A stretch of DNA of 64,000 nucleotides from Flavobacterium sp. Root186 (GCF_001428525.1 NZ_LMHW01000016.1:186001-250000), one strand, 5' to 3'. Counted from the stretch's first letter, positions 7,770 through 17,284 are shown. Program-made: numbers and translations. The notes: generated by a model not told the origin, from the sequence alone.

Positions 7770-8354
7770 CTACAAATCATTTTCTGCTGTTTTTTGATTT
7801 TCTCTACAAAGAATTGCAATTGTAACAAAGACAAAACTAAGATATACTGAAATTGGAAAACCTATTCCTAATTCATACTTAGAAACACTATCATTAAAAG
7901 GCAGTAATTTTAGAGTTATGACTGTTAAAATTGGAAGAGAAAATAATACCCAAAAAGCAACAAAATTATCTGGAAAAGAAAACAGTCGTCTAAAAATAAA
8001 AAACAACACCCCCCCTGTTCCAATTAGTGGAATTATAAAACCGGCCCAACTCCATTTTACAATTGCAGAAATCAAAAGTCCAATTGTCATCGTAGCTATA
8101 AAAACAACAATACTTCCTAAAAAAAGATAAAACAATGTTGCTAAAAATTGCCCTCGTTTATCTTTTGCAAAAAAATTTACGACGATAAAACACAATATGA
8201 ATATTATACCAAAAATAGTCATCAATCCACGATCGTCTCCTCTATCATATTTTGTGGTAATAAACATCCATATCCAAACAAGAAAAAGTGAAACCAATAA
8301 AAAAATGGTGCTTTGCTTAACGGTTAAATATTTAATATCTGTACTTAATTTCAT
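7770..8354 (-). CDS. Polytopic membrane protein of unknown function
   Basis: 194 residues with about six hydrophobic segments (roughly 15-32, 42-62, 68-90, 95-117, 130-150 and 160-183) separated by short basic or polar loops. I recognise no family signature. It is the first gene of a probable three-gene operon with the UBA-like protein and the acetyltransferase. Both ends are charged and likely cytosolic. No signal for cleavage is seen. Confidence 0.65.
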   Translation of the reverse strand: MKLSTDIKYLTVKQSTIFLLVSLFLVWIWMFITTKYDRGDDRGLMTIFGIIFILCFIVVNFFAKDKRGQFLATLFYLFLGSIVVFIATMTIGLLISAIVKWSWAGFIIPLIGTGGVLFFIFRRLFSFPDNFVAFWVLFSLPILTVITLKLLPFNDSVSKYELGIGFPISVYLSFVFVTIAILCRENQKTAENDL

Positions 8355-8444
8355 TGTTTAGAATTTAAAAACTAAAAATACTCTCTTGAATTTGCATTCC
8401 ATTTTGTAAACAAAATCAAAATTGACAGCGATTATGAATTATTT

Positions 8445-9074
8445 TTAATACATTTTAGAAAGACTTACACTTCCATTAGCAATCTTTATTCGTTCATCAA
8501 TATCTACCAGCCATTCAATAGCTATAAATTTCGAGCAGTCATTTTTCAAATCATCTGACCAGTCGATTAAAATGGCAGCTCCTTCGTTTTTAATTTCGTC
8601 TTTAACAAACTCATATGTTTTAGAAAAATGCATAGCTGATTCTCCTCTCAAATCAAAAACTATATTTTTATTTTTTGAAAAAGCGGCACTTAACGAAAGC
8701 CTCTTTTTTTCGCTTGTATCAAGATTTTTTACCTTGTCTTTTTTAGTAAAAGTATCTATTTCGAAAATTTTAGATACCATTGGATTATTTACATCTGCAT
8801 TTCTTTTTAAATAACTGCCCACCGTAGCAGGATTGAATATTCTTTTAAAAGTCGATTCTTTAAATTGTTCTGCGAAAGTTAAAGGTTCTATTATTTTTAC
8901 ATTTTCATGGTGTTCTTTCCCTGTAAAAATATCTACTAGCTGTGTTTTCAGATCATCAAAATGAGATCCGCCTTCTAAATAAATAATAACTAAATCTCCT
9001 TTTCTCAACTCAAAAGGCGGTATATAGTATTGCTCGGTTCTTATACCTTTATTTTGAATTAATAGTTCATTCAT
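8445..9074 (-). CDS. ABC-ATPase-like protein lacking catalytic motifs (tentative)
   Basis: 209 residues, no membrane segment. The order of elements recalls an ABC ATPase. FELRKGDLVIIYLEGGS (21-37) sits where strand 1 and Walker A would be, but GKS/T is absent. LDTSEKKRLSLSAAFSKNKN (118-137) resembles the LSGGQ signature region followed by its helix. IVFDLRGES (138-146) is at the Walker B position without the catalytic Glu. AAILIDWSDD is where the H-loop strand would be, without His. If this is right, it would not hydrolyse ATP and might act as a structural or regulatory subunit. The protein stands alone, with no permease next to it. The fold assignment is my inference; the gene itself looks real. 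Confidence 0.45.
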   Translation of the reverse strand: MNELLIQNKGIRTEQYYIPPFELRKGDLVIIYLEGGSHFDDLKTQLVDIFTGKEHHENVKIIEPLTFAEQFKESTFKRIFNPATVGSYLKRNADVNNPMVSKIFEIDTFTKKDKVKNLDTSEKKRLSLSAAFSKNKNIVFDLRGESAMHFSKTYEFVKDEIKNEGAAILIDWSDDLKNDCSKFIAIEWLVDIDERIKIANGSVSLSKMY

Positions 9075-9159
9075 TTTTAGTATGATTTGAAATTATTACA
9101 ATATACAAAATATGCAGAATTAAAAAATTACAATCCGTCAATCTTTGTACAGTTACTAG

Positions 9160-9240
9160 CGAAGATTTCTCGTTCCACGAAATGACAATATTGAGAAAAC
9201 ATTGCGTAAATCTTTGCGCTCTTTGCGGTTAAATAAACCC
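9160..9240. repeat. CTTTGCG-type and TCGTTCC-type intergenic repeats
   Basis: The 273-bp gap before the aminopeptidase holds a TTCTCGTTCCACGAAATGAC segment (about 9168-9187) and then an ATCTTTGCGCTCTTTGCGG segment (about 9210-9229). Related CTTTG-A/C units recur near 44360-44397. No gene is visible in the gap; the promoter -7 element of the next gene is at its end. Confidence 0.45.
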
Positions 9241-9311
9241 TGAAAAATTAGAACCAAAACAAATAAGAAAACTTTAATAAATCAATTATACGCCACTTAT
9301 TCAAAAATCAC

Positions 9312-9319
9312 TAATTTTG
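9312..9319 (+). promoter_or_regulatory. -7 element of the aminopeptidase P gene
   Basis: TAATTTTG, a full match to TAnnTTTG, 28 bp before the ATG. I find no TTG at the matching -33 position, so this is a partial promoter call. Confidence 0.45.
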
Positions 9320-9347
9320 AAATTCGAAGTTCAAAAACTAAGTTATT

Positions 9348-10640
9348 ATGAAATATCATCAAATAAACAGCGCTCTTTTTGTAAAAAACCGCAAAAAATT
9401 CACGGCAGAAATGAAACCTAATTCGGTTGCCGTTTTCAATTCAAATGACATTTACCCAATTAGTGCAGACAGCACTTTGCCCTTTGCACAACACAGAGAC
9501 ATTTTTTATCTGAGCGGTGTAGATCAGGAAGAAAGTGTTTTGCTTTTGTTTCCGGATGCGCCATATGAAAGCCAAAGAGAAATTCTTTTTTTAAGAGAAA
9601 CTAACGATCATATCGCAGTTTGGGAAGGTGAAAAACTAACGAAAGAACGTGCTTTTAAGGTTTCTGGAATTAGAACGGTTTATTGGTTACAGGATTTTCA
9701 TAAAGTTTTGAACGAAATGATGACGTACGCCGATACAATGTATATTAATACAAACGAACATTACCGCGCAACTGTTGAAGTAGAAACTCGCGAAGCTCGT
9801 TTTGTAAAATGGTGGAAAGAGCGTTACCCTGCACACAATGTTGCGAAAAGCAACCCAATTTTGCAGCGCATTCGTTCTGTAAAAGAAAGCGAAGAAATCG
9901 ATTTGATTCAGCAGGCTTGTGATATTACAGAGAAAGGTTTCCGTAGATTGCTTTCGTTTGTAAAACCAAATGTTACTGAATATGAAATCGAAGCTGAATT
10001 AGCTCACGAATTTATCCGTAACCGTTCAAAAGGTTTTGCTTACACGCCAATTATTGCTTCTGGAAACAATGCAAATGTTTTACATTATATCGAAAACAAT
10101 CAGCAATGTAAAACCGGGGATTTAATTTTATTAGACGTTGCGGCAGAATATGCAAATTATTCAAGCGATATGACAAGAACGATTCCAGTTTCGGGACGTT
10201 TTTCTGATCGTCAAAAAGCAGTTTACAATGCTGTTCTAAGAGTTAAAAATGAAGCTACAAAAATGCTGACTCCAGGAACACTTTGGAAACAATACCATGT
10301 TGAAGTGGGCAAAATCATGACTTCGGAATTAATTGGTTTAGGTTTAATTTCTAAAGCCGATGTTCAGAACGAAAATCCAGAATGGCCGGCTTACAAAAAA
10401 TATTTCATGCACGGAACTTCTCACCATTTAGGACTTGACACGCATGATTACGGTTTGCTTCACGAACAAATGAAAGCGAATATGGTATTTACGGTTGAAC
10501 CTGGAATTTATATTCCGGACGAGAAATTCGGAATTCGCTTGGAAGATAATGTAGTGGTTCAGGAAAAAGGAGAACCTTTTAACTTAATGCGCAATATTCC
10601 GGTTGAAGTTGATGAAATCGAAACGTTGATGAATTCTTAA
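9348..10640 (+). CDS. pepP: Xaa-Pro aminopeptidase (M24)
   Basis: Cytosolic metalloprotease that removes the first residue from peptides with proline in position 2. The 430 residues include an N-terminal creatinase-type domain and a C-terminal pita-bread domain. The five metal ligands are visible: Asp in LLDVAAEYA, Asp in SSDMTRTIP, His in HGTSHHLGLD, Glu in VEPGIYIP and Glu in RLEDNVVV. No signal peptide. The next gene, 6 bp downstream, encodes a proline-iminopeptidase-like hydrolase, so the pair probably works on proline-containing peptides. Confidence 0.92.
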   Translation: MKYHQINSALFVKNRKKFTAEMKPNSVAVFNSNDIYPISADSTLPFAQHRDIFYLSGVDQEESVLLLFPDAPYESQREILFLRETNDHIAVWEGEKLTKERAFKVSGIRTVYWLQDFHKVLNEMMTYADTMYINTNEHYRATVEVETREARFVKWWKERYPAHNVAKSNPILQRIRSVKESEEIDLIQQACDITEKGFRRLLSFVKPNVTEYEIEAELAHEFIRNRSKGFAYTPIIASGNNANVLHYIENNQQCKTGDLILLDVAAEYANYSSDMTRTIPVSGRFSDRQKAVYNAVLRVKNEATKMLTPGTLWKQYHVEVGKIMTSELIGLGLISKADVQNENPEWPAYKKYFMHGTSHHLGLDTHDYGLLHEQMKANMVFTVEPGIYIPDEKFGIRLEDNVVVQEKGEPFNLMRNIPVEVDEIETLMNS

Positions 10641-10646
10641 TTCACG

Positions 10647-11546
10647 ATGAAAAAGATTTTTCTACTTGGATTTTTATTGTTTTTGGGGAACATTTTTGCC
10701 CAGACAGAAGGCTATGCTGTGAATAATGACGGAAGTAAAACCTATTACAAAACTTTCGGAAAAGGCGAACCGCTTTTAATTATAAACGGCGGTCCGGGAA
10801 TGAACAGCAATGGTTTTGAAGATATGGCGAAAACTTTGGGTGAAAATCAGCAAACGATTATTTACGATCAAAGAGGAACCGGAAAATCGAACCTTTTAAA
10901 ATTGGATTCTAAAAGTATTTCGATGAAAATAATGGCTGATGATATTGAGTCATTAAGAAAGCATCTTAAAATTAAAAAATGGAATATTCTTGGGCATTCT
11001 TTCGGCGGAATGTTAGGTTCTTATTATGCGACGGTTTATCCAAACAGTATCGATAAATTGATTTTATCATCATCTGGCGGCGTAGATTTAACTTTATTAA
11101 AAAGTCCGAATTTGATTGAAGCCGGTTTAAGTAAAGCAGAAAAAGATTCTCTGAATTACTGGAACGATAAAATTGACAAAGGCGACACATCTTACAAAGC
11201 AAGACTTGGACGCGGAAAAGCAATGGCTCCGGCTTATGTTTACGATCGAAAATTTGTTCCGATAATTGCCGAAAGATTAACGCAGGGAAATTCGACAATA
11301 AATGGCTTATTATGGTCTGATATGCAGAAAATGAATTTTGATTGCAAAGACAAGCTAAAAAACTTCAAAAATCCAGTTTTAATTATTCAGGGAAAAGAAG
11401 ATATTATCAGTAATGAAATTGGAGAATTGGCACATCAAACTTTTCCAAATTCTAAGCTCATTTTATTAGAACATTCTAAACATTACGGATGGCTTGATGC
11501 GAGAGAAAAATACTTCTCGGATATTAATTCATTTTTAAAATCATAA
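10647..11546 (+). CDS. Exported alpha/beta hydrolase, proline iminopeptidase-like
   Basis: 299 residues starting with a clear signal peptide (MKKIFLLGFLLFLGNIFAQ), so probably periplasmic. GGPGMNS (about 48-54) matches the HGGPG oxyanion loop of prolyl aminopeptidases, though the His is replaced by Asn (INGGPG). YDQRGTGKS follows, and the nucleophile elbow is GHSFGG. The catalytic Asp is probably in QGKEDIIS and the His in LEHSKHYGW. It begins 6 bp after pepP and is likely co-transcribed. Removal of N-terminal proline is the best guess; another ester or amide substrate is possible. Confidence 0.8.
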   Translation: MKKIFLLGFLLFLGNIFAQTEGYAVNNDGSKTYYKTFGKGEPLLIINGGPGMNSNGFEDMAKTLGENQQTIIYDQRGTGKSNLLKLDSKSISMKIMADDIESLRKHLKIKKWNILGHSFGGMLGSYYATVYPNSIDKLILSSSGGVDLTLLKSPNLIEAGLSKAEKDSLNYWNDKIDKGDTSYKARLGRGKAMAPAYVYDRKFVPIIAERLTQGNSTINGLLWSDMQKMNFDCKDKLKNFKNPVLIIQGKEDIISNEIGELAHQTFPNSKLILLEHSKHYGWLDAREKYFSDINSFLKS

Positions 11547-11550
11547 AAAT

Positions 11551-11584
11551 AAAAAAGCCCTTAATTGTTATTAAGGGCTTTTTT
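11551..11584. terminator. Bidirectional terminator between hydrolase and ferritin
   Basis: 14-bp perfect stem AAAAAAGCCCTTAA / TTAAGGGCTTTTTT with a 6-nt loop, placed between two convergent genes, so it can serve both. Confidence 0.9.
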
Positions 11585-11600
11585 ATTTTATAACCGTTTA

Positions 11601-12119
11601 TTATCCAATTTTTGAAATCTGAAGATCTAATTGAAATTTACCGTCAGCTTCGTTTCCGTTGATTAATTCAAAAAGCTCTAAAGCTCTTCTTGCGTTTTTC
11701 TCTTCTTCTCTTTGCTCAGCCACATACCACATCATAAAATTTTCTGTAGCATAATCATTTTCGGCTCTACACTTTGCAATTACTCTATTGATTGCCTGAG
11801 TAACTGCAATTTCGTTTTGCAAAGCAATTTCAAACACTTCTCTAAAAGAAGCAAATTCTTGCTGCACTTCTGAAACAGATGGCGTAACTGCAATCCCTCC
11901 CATATCTGTAATATATTTGAAAACTTTTAGAAAATGCTCTCTTTCTTCTTCAGCCTGCTTATACAAATACGATGCTGTATTTGCATAACCATTTCTATCT
12001 AACCATGCAGCCATAGCTAAATATTTATTAGAAGCGTCGCTTTCTATTTTTGCCTGTAAGTTCAATATATTTTCTATTCCTTCAACTAATGAAGTACTTG
12101 TTCTTAGTAAATCTTTCAT
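11601..12119 (-). CDS. ftn: Ferritin (non-haem)
   Basis: Iron-storage protein forming a 24-mer shell; oxidises Fe(II) and stores Fe(III). The 172 residues make the four-helix bundle plus a short fifth helix. Likely ferroxidase ligands are Glu in QAKIESDAS, Glu and His in EEEREHFLK, a Glu in ALQNEIAVT, and Gln/Glu in EQREEEKNA. No haem-ligand Met of bacterioferritin is evident. It is monocistronic. Upstream on the minus strand two TAATTTTA sequences resemble the -7 element, but no paired TTG was found. Confidence 0.92.
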   Translation of the reverse strand: MKDLLRTSTSLVEGIENILNLQAKIESDASNKYLAMAAWLDRNGYANTASYLYKQAEEEREHFLKVFKYITDMGGIAVTPSVSEVQQEFASFREVFEIALQNEIAVTQAINRVIAKCRAENDYATENFMMWYVAEQREEEKNARRALELFELINGNEADGKFQLDLQISKIG

Positions 12120-12209
12120 AACCTTTAATTTTTAGTATGTGTAAAATTACTAAAATTAAAGGAGGCAGCCCTAAATGCCTGAAAATTTGGATTTAATCTA
12201 AGTAAGAAT

Positions 12210-12566
12210 CTAAATAAGCTCTACGTTAACCGTATTACAAAGCATAGAATGTAAAGTGAGGGTAAATTTTGTTCCGTTTAATAAATCTCTTAACTGTACT
12301 ATTTCGCAGATCGTAAGATTTCTGGAAAAATTTCTTTTGGTAGTTTCAATCAACTGCGCGTCTGACTGATCAGATAAGTCATAAAGCATATTAAGAATGT
12401 CAACGCTATTAACCTTTCTTTGAAAAATCAAAAAATCATGAATTTTATAACTTGACACCGTATCAACAAAATTGATGATTATACTATTCGTCAAATCACA
12501 TTGATAACTGTATCCTTTTTCGGTTTCAAATAATATTTTGGTGGTCAAATCACTAACTAATGCCAT
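12210..12566 (-). CDS. Small protein of unknown function
   Basis: 118 residues if started at the ATG at 12566 (MALVSDLTTKILFETEKG). An in-frame ATG 54 bp upstream would add a hydrophobic stretch, but a TATTTTTG promoter -7 element (12597-12590) lies inside that extension, so the shorter start is preferred. The protein has no signal peptide and no motif I recognise. It carries the strand-like run YSYQCDLTNSIIINFVD and ends in TLHSMLCNTVNVELI. It stands alone behind ferritin, 91 bp away. Function unknown. Confidence 0.6.
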   Translation of the reverse strand: MALVSDLTTKILFETEKGYSYQCDLTNSIIINFVDTVSSYKIHDFLIFQRKVNSVDILNMLYDLSDQSDAQLIETTKRNFSRNLTICEIVQLRDLLNGTKFTLTLHSMLCNTVNVELI

Positions 12567-12589
12567 TCTGATAAAATATAATAACGGTG

Positions 12590-12597
12590 CAAAAATA
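12590..12597 (-). promoter_or_regulatory. -7 element of the small unknown gene
   Basis: TATTTTTG on the minus strand, 24 bp before the chosen ATG. It decides between two possible start codons. No good TTG at -33. Confidence 0.45.
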
Positions 12598-12733
12598 TAG
12601 AATTTAAAGTAATTAAACACATAATTAAGACTAATTTAAAATAACAAAGTCACTTAATGTTCTTAAAAAACAGCTCAAGTGCACTCAAAGACTGTAATAT
12701 TCTATAGTATTATTTATTTAATTTTAAAAACAA

Positions 12734-12768
12734 AAACGGCTTTCATTTCTGAAGGCCGTTTCTTTTTT
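12734..12768 (-). terminator. Terminator after the large T9SS cargo gene
   Basis: Eleven-base arms AAACGGCTTTC / GAAGGCCGTTT (one wobble pair) with a 6-nt loop, 17 bp past the stop codon. The minus strand reads into a T-rich tract. Confidence 0.75.
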
Positions 12769-12784
12769 CTCACTGCAAATTTAT

Positions 12785-15700
12785 TTACTGCTTTAAAACT
12801 TTAAAGGTCTGCACCTTATTACCTGCTTTAATTTTTACAAAATACAATCCTTGACTGCCGTTTATTGTTAAATCAAGTTTCGATAAATCAACCGCTTTTT
12901 CTTCACTTATTTTTTTTCCGTTTGCATCGTATATCTGCACGTTTGCATTTCCGTCATAATTTTTTAAATCTACTGAAATCTTACCCGAAGTTGGATTAGG
13001 ATAAATAACCGCATTTGAAGTTTTTGTAAAATCCTCTGTTGATAATGTATTTTCATACTTAAGAATTCCACAATCTTCATCAAAATGGACTACTGTGCCA
13101 TCAATACCATTGGTACTTAATGTACTGCCAAAACTGCTGTAATTACTCCCTCTTAAATTACTAGATAAATAAAATGATCCATCTTCTGCTTTGAAAAAAT
13201 CAAATATTTCCATGTAAGGCACATTAACATGATTTTTGTTATCTCCATTAGCTGTTATCTTTTTTAAATTACCTGATAAATCATAAGTAGCTAAAAAGAA
13301 ATCATAATTACTAATCGATAAATTATAATACTTTCCATCGGCTGTAATAAAATTGCCTCCATCCGCAACTCCTCCAATAATATGCAATTTATCTTTATCC
13401 TTAATCATTTTAGCTCCACCGCCTCCAGTATATTGGGTCCCTGTTATCCATTCACATTTTCCAAGGGAATTAACTTTTGCTACATAAAAGCTTCCAATAC
13501 TTTTTTGCGTTATTGTTCCGTCACTATTTTCAAAAAAATGAATAGCTTTTGCTTCATCGCACCCATTACTTCCGGTAATATAACTGTCTCCGTTTTCATC
13601 CGTAACCATTGATCTTATGGAAACGCCATTAAAAAAAGCATCTTTTGTATTACTTCTTACTTTCCATTGAAAAATTCCATCTTTATTATATTTTACTAAA
13701 AAACCTCTACTTCCGTAACCACCATCTCCTTCCAGTCTTTCGACCGGAGCTGCATTTCCTGCTGAATAAAAACTAACATACGATTCGTAATTACCTCCTA
13801 AGTAAATATTATTATCGCGATCAAAACCAATATCTGTAAGCCCTCCTGCATTAACATATGAAATTTTAATTTCATCGAACCACTTAAGAGCTCCCGTTGG
13901 AGCTATCTTCATCATCATAAAGCCACCAGCCAAAAGTTTTATGGTCTCGGTTTTAACTCCATTTAAATACAATTGGCCTCCACTATATTGCGAATCAAAA
14001 GAACCTATAGTAACTAAGTTATTCTCTTTATCGATGTATAGCTTTTCTGCTACATAACCCAAAGTACTAAAAGATAATGTCCAGATAATTTTTCCTTTTT
14101 TGTCCATTTTCATGATATAACCAACATTTTGGCTAGACCCAATTATTGGATCTATGTTAATTCTATCACCTTTGTTGTCTATAAAAATACCTTGGTGTGT
14201 ACCGCATATGTATATATTTCCATCATGATCTTCTACAGAAGAAGATATTTTATCTCTATCACGAATTTGCAGATCATGTTCTGTACTAACTACCCATTTT
14301 ATGACACCACTTCGATCATATTTAGTTAGAAAACTTCCTTTTTTATTTTTATAATTAGGTTTAACCCCAACCTTCGAATCAAACACCTGATCATTAAATC
14401 CTCCGGAAACCAAAAAACCATCTTTTGTTTGACTTAAACTGTAATTACCTTCATATTCATATCCATTCCATTGAGAATCGACTCCATCATTAATTAATGC
14501 CCAGCAATTATTCGAATTTTCAGGATTATTATAAATAAAAGGTCCTTCTGTCTCTGTTTTATCGTAACAACCATTATCCGACCAAACTTCAAAATTAGTG
14601 ATTGTTGCTCCTGGCTTAGAATAACTAGTTTCTACTATTGCATCTGTTGAATTGGCTGTTAAAGCATTAGGGCTAAAATCCCATTTATAATGTTGCGCAT
14701 CAATTGCTTTTTGATAAAATGACGTAGTCTCATCAGGCTTAGCGTTTATCAAATCTTTATAAAATTGTGCTTTTGTATGTTCAACCTCAATATGAAATTT
14801 ATCTGTAAAACTAACTGTACAGTTAGCATTTACATTTTTAGCTTCTAAATAAAAATCTCCCGATTCGCTAATTAAATCGCTTGTTAAAGAAATGGTTTGT
14901 CCATTCCCCACTTCACTGGTTCCAAATTTTAAGGAACCATTTCTCAATGTATAAACAACATCGATCTCAGAATTTTGAATTTGAATTATTACAGGTTCAC
15001 TCTTACAAAGAATATTATCATTTATAATAACCGGTAAATTAATTTTCGGAATTGGACTAACATAAATACTTTTAGAATCTGTAGATTCAACACCAAAACT
15101 ATTTGTAACCGTATATCTAATTTCATAATTCCCGGCTGTTTTGAAATTATAAGTTAAACTTCCGCACACAGCATTAACCTGCACATCATTTACAAACCAT
15201 TTACAACTTGCAACTCCGCCTACAAGAGGTTTTAAAGTTACAGTACTTCCGGCGCAGCCGCCTACCAATCTTGAAACATTTACATAAGGAATTCTCGTAC
15301 CTCCTCCATTAGTAGTTTTTAATATAATTCCCGAATTTCCACATGCATAAAAAGTCGTATTTGCCATTTGTTTCCAAAAACAATTAATACTATAATTTAA
15401 AGATGTTGTCTGCCACTCTAATGCCTGACTACTGGCAACAAAATAAACACCATGATCTGTTCCCACATATTCGCCTGTTGAGTTAGCAGAAATACACTTT
15501 GCATTTAAAGGTCCATTATAAAAGTTCGCATGGTCATTATTTAGTGAATTATTAATGCTATAGTATGCAAATCTATTTCCTGCACAAAAAGTTACACCGG
15601 TATTAAATGTTCCATAACCATAAGTTATGGCCTTAATATCTGAACCAGGCGTTGATACCGGCACAAAATTATATCCTGAATCAAAATACTCAAAATAAAG

Positions 15701-16279
15701 TATTTTACCGGTAGTTGCTATTTTACACCTATTTTGATAAAAAGCAACAGAAGAAAAATTATCGGTGCCAAGATTTTTAGTTTTTGCAACACCCGCTGAT
15801 GTAAAAGTAACAATTAGTCCATTTTCTCCTACTGCAAAATAGGATCTATAATAGTCTGAATAAGTAATCTGGTTGAGTTTTGAATTTTCCTCTCCTGTAT
15901 ATATAATTTGGTAGTTAAGCGATGGCAGTTCAATTTTCATTATAATAGCTTGTTTTGTCAATGCATTCTGTCCGCAAGCGAAAACAACTCCTGCAGAAGC
16001 CGAACCTGTTGCATCTGAATAACAATGACTAAAAATTGTATTATTGTAGATATTGGCATTTTCGCTTCCATCTGTTATCTCAAATCTCTTCCAACTTGAT
16101 GCTCCTTCCCCTCCATTTGAAGTATAGTAAAGTCCTTTTTTTCCAGCAACTAAACCATTATTACCAAAAAAAACAACACCAGTTAAATCATCTGTCAAAC
16201 CAGTATTTAGATTTACCCATTGACAAAAGGCAAATTGAACATTCAGTAAAAACAAAACATAGAGTAAAGTTGATCTCAT
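12785..16279 (-). CDS. Large secreted T9SS cargo protein with PKD-like and propeller repeats
   Basis: 1164 residues when started at the ATG at 16279, where MRSTLLYVLFLLNVQFAFCQ is a clean signal peptide; a start 48 bp upstream would bury it. The first third has repeated sensor-like strands (GLVAGKKGLYYTSNGG, YACGNSGIILKTTNGG). Around residues 335-410 there is a PKD/Ig-like segment ending in TYNFKTAGNYEIRYTVTNSF. The region from about 600 to 1050 has recurring units of the SBBP type (IYICGTHQG, IYLGGNYES, YITGSNGCD). The last 75 residues are a T9SS type A sorting domain (IYPNPTSGKISV ... GLYFVKIKAGNKVQTFKV). It is therefore exported and attached to, or released from, the cell surface. An adhesive role is possible but unproven. 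Confidence 0.88.
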   Translation of the reverse strand: MRSTLLYVLFLLNVQFAFCQWVNLNTGLTDDLTGVVFFGNNGLVAGKKGLYYTSNGGEGASSWKRFEITDGSENANIYNNTIFSHCYSDATGSASAGVVFACGQNALTKQAIIMKIELPSLNYQIIYTGEENSKLNQITYSDYYRSYFAVGENGLIVTFTSAGVAKTKNLGTDNFSSVAFYQNRCKIATTGKILYFEYFDSGYNFVPVSTPGSDIKAITYGYGTFNTGVTFCAGNRFAYYSINNSLNNDHANFYNGPLNAKCISANSTGEYVGTDHGVYFVASSQALEWQTTSLNYSINCFWKQMANTTFYACGNSGIILKTTNGGGTRIPYVNVSRLVGGCAGSTVTLKPLVGGVASCKWFVNDVQVNAVCGSLTYNFKTAGNYEIRYTVTNSFGVESTDSKSIYVSPIPKINLPVIINDNILCKSEPVIIQIQNSEIDVVYTLRNGSLKFGTSEVGNGQTISLTSDLISESGDFYLEAKNVNANCTVSFTDKFHIEVEHTKAQFYKDLINAKPDETTSFYQKAIDAQHYKWDFSPNALTANSTDAIVETSYSKPGATITNFEVWSDNGCYDKTETEGPFIYNNPENSNNCWALINDGVDSQWNGYEYEGNYSLSQTKDGFLVSGGFNDQVFDSKVGVKPNYKNKKGSFLTKYDRSGVIKWVVSTEHDLQIRDRDKISSSVEDHDGNIYICGTHQGIFIDNKGDRINIDPIIGSSQNVGYIMKMDKKGKIIWTLSFSTLGYVAEKLYIDKENNLVTIGSFDSQYSGGQLYLNGVKTETIKLLAGGFMMMKIAPTGALKWFDEIKISYVNAGGLTDIGFDRDNNIYLGGNYESYVSFYSAGNAAPVERLEGDGGYGSRGFLVKYNKDGIFQWKVRSNTKDAFFNGVSIRSMVTDENGDSYITGSNGCDEAKAIHFFENSDGTITQKSIGSFYVAKVNSLGKCEWITGTQYTGGGGAKMIKDKDKLHIIGGVADGGNFITADGKYYNLSISNYDFFLATYDLSGNLKKITANGDNKNHVNVPYMEIFDFFKAEDGSFYLSSNLRGSNYSSFGSTLSTNGIDGTVVHFDEDCGILKYENTLSTEDFTKTSNAVIYPNPTSGKISVDLKNYDGNANVQIYDANGKKISEEKAVDLSKLDLTINGSQGLYFVKIKAGNKVQTFKVLKQ

Positions 16280-16349
16280 ATATAATTTAGTAAGTTTATT
16301 ATTAAAAAACGAAGTAAAACTAATCATTTTTCAACACTTTACAAGTCGA

Positions 16350-16380
16350 TAAAATTAATTTGCTAAAAACTAAAAATCAA
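16350..16380 (-). promoter_or_regulatory. Promoter of the large T9SS cargo gene
   Basis: Minus strand TTG (16380-16378), 20-nt spacer, TAATTTTA (16357-16350), seven of eight matches to TAnnTTTG. It lies 71 bp upstream of the chosen ATG. Confidence 0.5.
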
Positions 16381-16461
16381 TTCCTTAGAAATCTTATTAA
16401 CATTTAAAAATTCAAAAAAAATATTTCCTAATTCAGTGAAAAAATCCTTAAATCTATAATA

Positions 16462-16493
16462 TTGGTTAGTTAAAATTCAAAAGGTTATTTTTG
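16462..16493 (+). promoter_or_regulatory. Promoter of the alpha/beta hydrolase gene
   Basis: TTG at 16462-16464, 21-nt spacer, TATTTTTG at 16486-16493; the start codon follows 15 nt later, so the leader is very short. Confidence 0.65.
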
Positions 16494-16507
16494 TAAAAAT
16501 TATTACG

Positions 16508-17284
16508 ATGAAAAATATTCTATATAAAAACACCAAAATATCTTTTACAGATTCTGGAGAAGGAACCGCAATTGTAATGCTTCATGGTTTTTTGGAAAAT
16601 AAAAAAATGTGGGCAAAGTATGTTAATTTGTTTTCCGAAAAATATCGTGTTATTACAATCGATTTATTAGGTCACGGAGAATCTGACTGTTTGAGCTATG
16701 TTCATGAAATGGAAGATAATGCAAATGTTGTTTATGAAGTTTTACAATCTTTAAAAATAGAAAAAGCCACTATTTTAGGGCATTCTATGGGTGGTTACGT
16801 TGCTTTGGCTTTCGCCGAATTATTTCCGGAAAACATTAAAAAATTAGTGTTACTAAATTCAACTTCTAAGGAAGACAGTGCCGAAAAAAAACTAAACAGA
16901 ACGCGTGCCATTAAAGCCGTAAAACAAAACTATGTCAATTTTGTAAGCTTGGCGATTGCAAATTTATTCAGCGAAAACAACAGAACCCGTTTAGCAGATG
17001 AAATTGAAAAAGTACGAGAACAAGCTCTAAAAACTCCTTTGCAGGGAATTGTAGCTTCGCTCGAAGGAATGAAAATACGAAAAGACCGCGAATGGCTTTT
17101 ACACGAAAATAGATTTCCCGTTTTGTTGATTTTAGGCAAAAAAGATCCCGTTTTAAACTACGAAGAAAGTCTTGCTCAAATTAAAGACACAACGGCAGAA
17201 TTAGTCTCGTTTGAAGATGGTCATATGAGTCATATTGAAAATAAAGAGGAATTATTACCAGTCCTATTAGATTTCTTCAGCTAA
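16508..17284 (+). CDS. Cytosolic alpha/beta hydrolase
   Basis: 258 residues, no signal peptide. The fold is clear: oxyanion strand VMLHGFLENKKMW, DLLGHGESD, and the nucleophile elbow LGHSMGGYVALAFAE (Ser near residue 94). The acid is likely in LGKKDPVLNY and the His in DGHMSHIEN. The layout resembles MenH and related short-chain esterases, but nothing fixes the substrate. It is monocistronic, with a strong promoter and a strong terminator. It stands between two unrelated minus-strand genes, giving no context for function. Confidence 0.85.
   Translation: MKNILYKNTKISFTDSGEGTAIVMLHGFLENKKMWAKYVNLFSEKYRVITIDLLGHGESDCLSYVHEMEDNANVVYEVLQSLKIEKATILGHSMGGYVALAFAELFPENIKKLVLLNSTSKEDSAEKKLNRTRAIKAVKQNYVNFVSLAIANLFSENNRTRLADEIEKVREQALKTPLQGIVASLEGMKIRKDREWLLHENRFPVLLILGKKDPVLNYEESLAQIKDTTAELVSFEDGHMSHIENKEELLPVLLDFFS

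Noticed and set aside
12785..16279. Possible gliding adhesin or antibacterial toxin role for the large T9SS cargo
   Set aside because: There is no toxin domain, immunity gene or similarity I can name; only surface export is supported.
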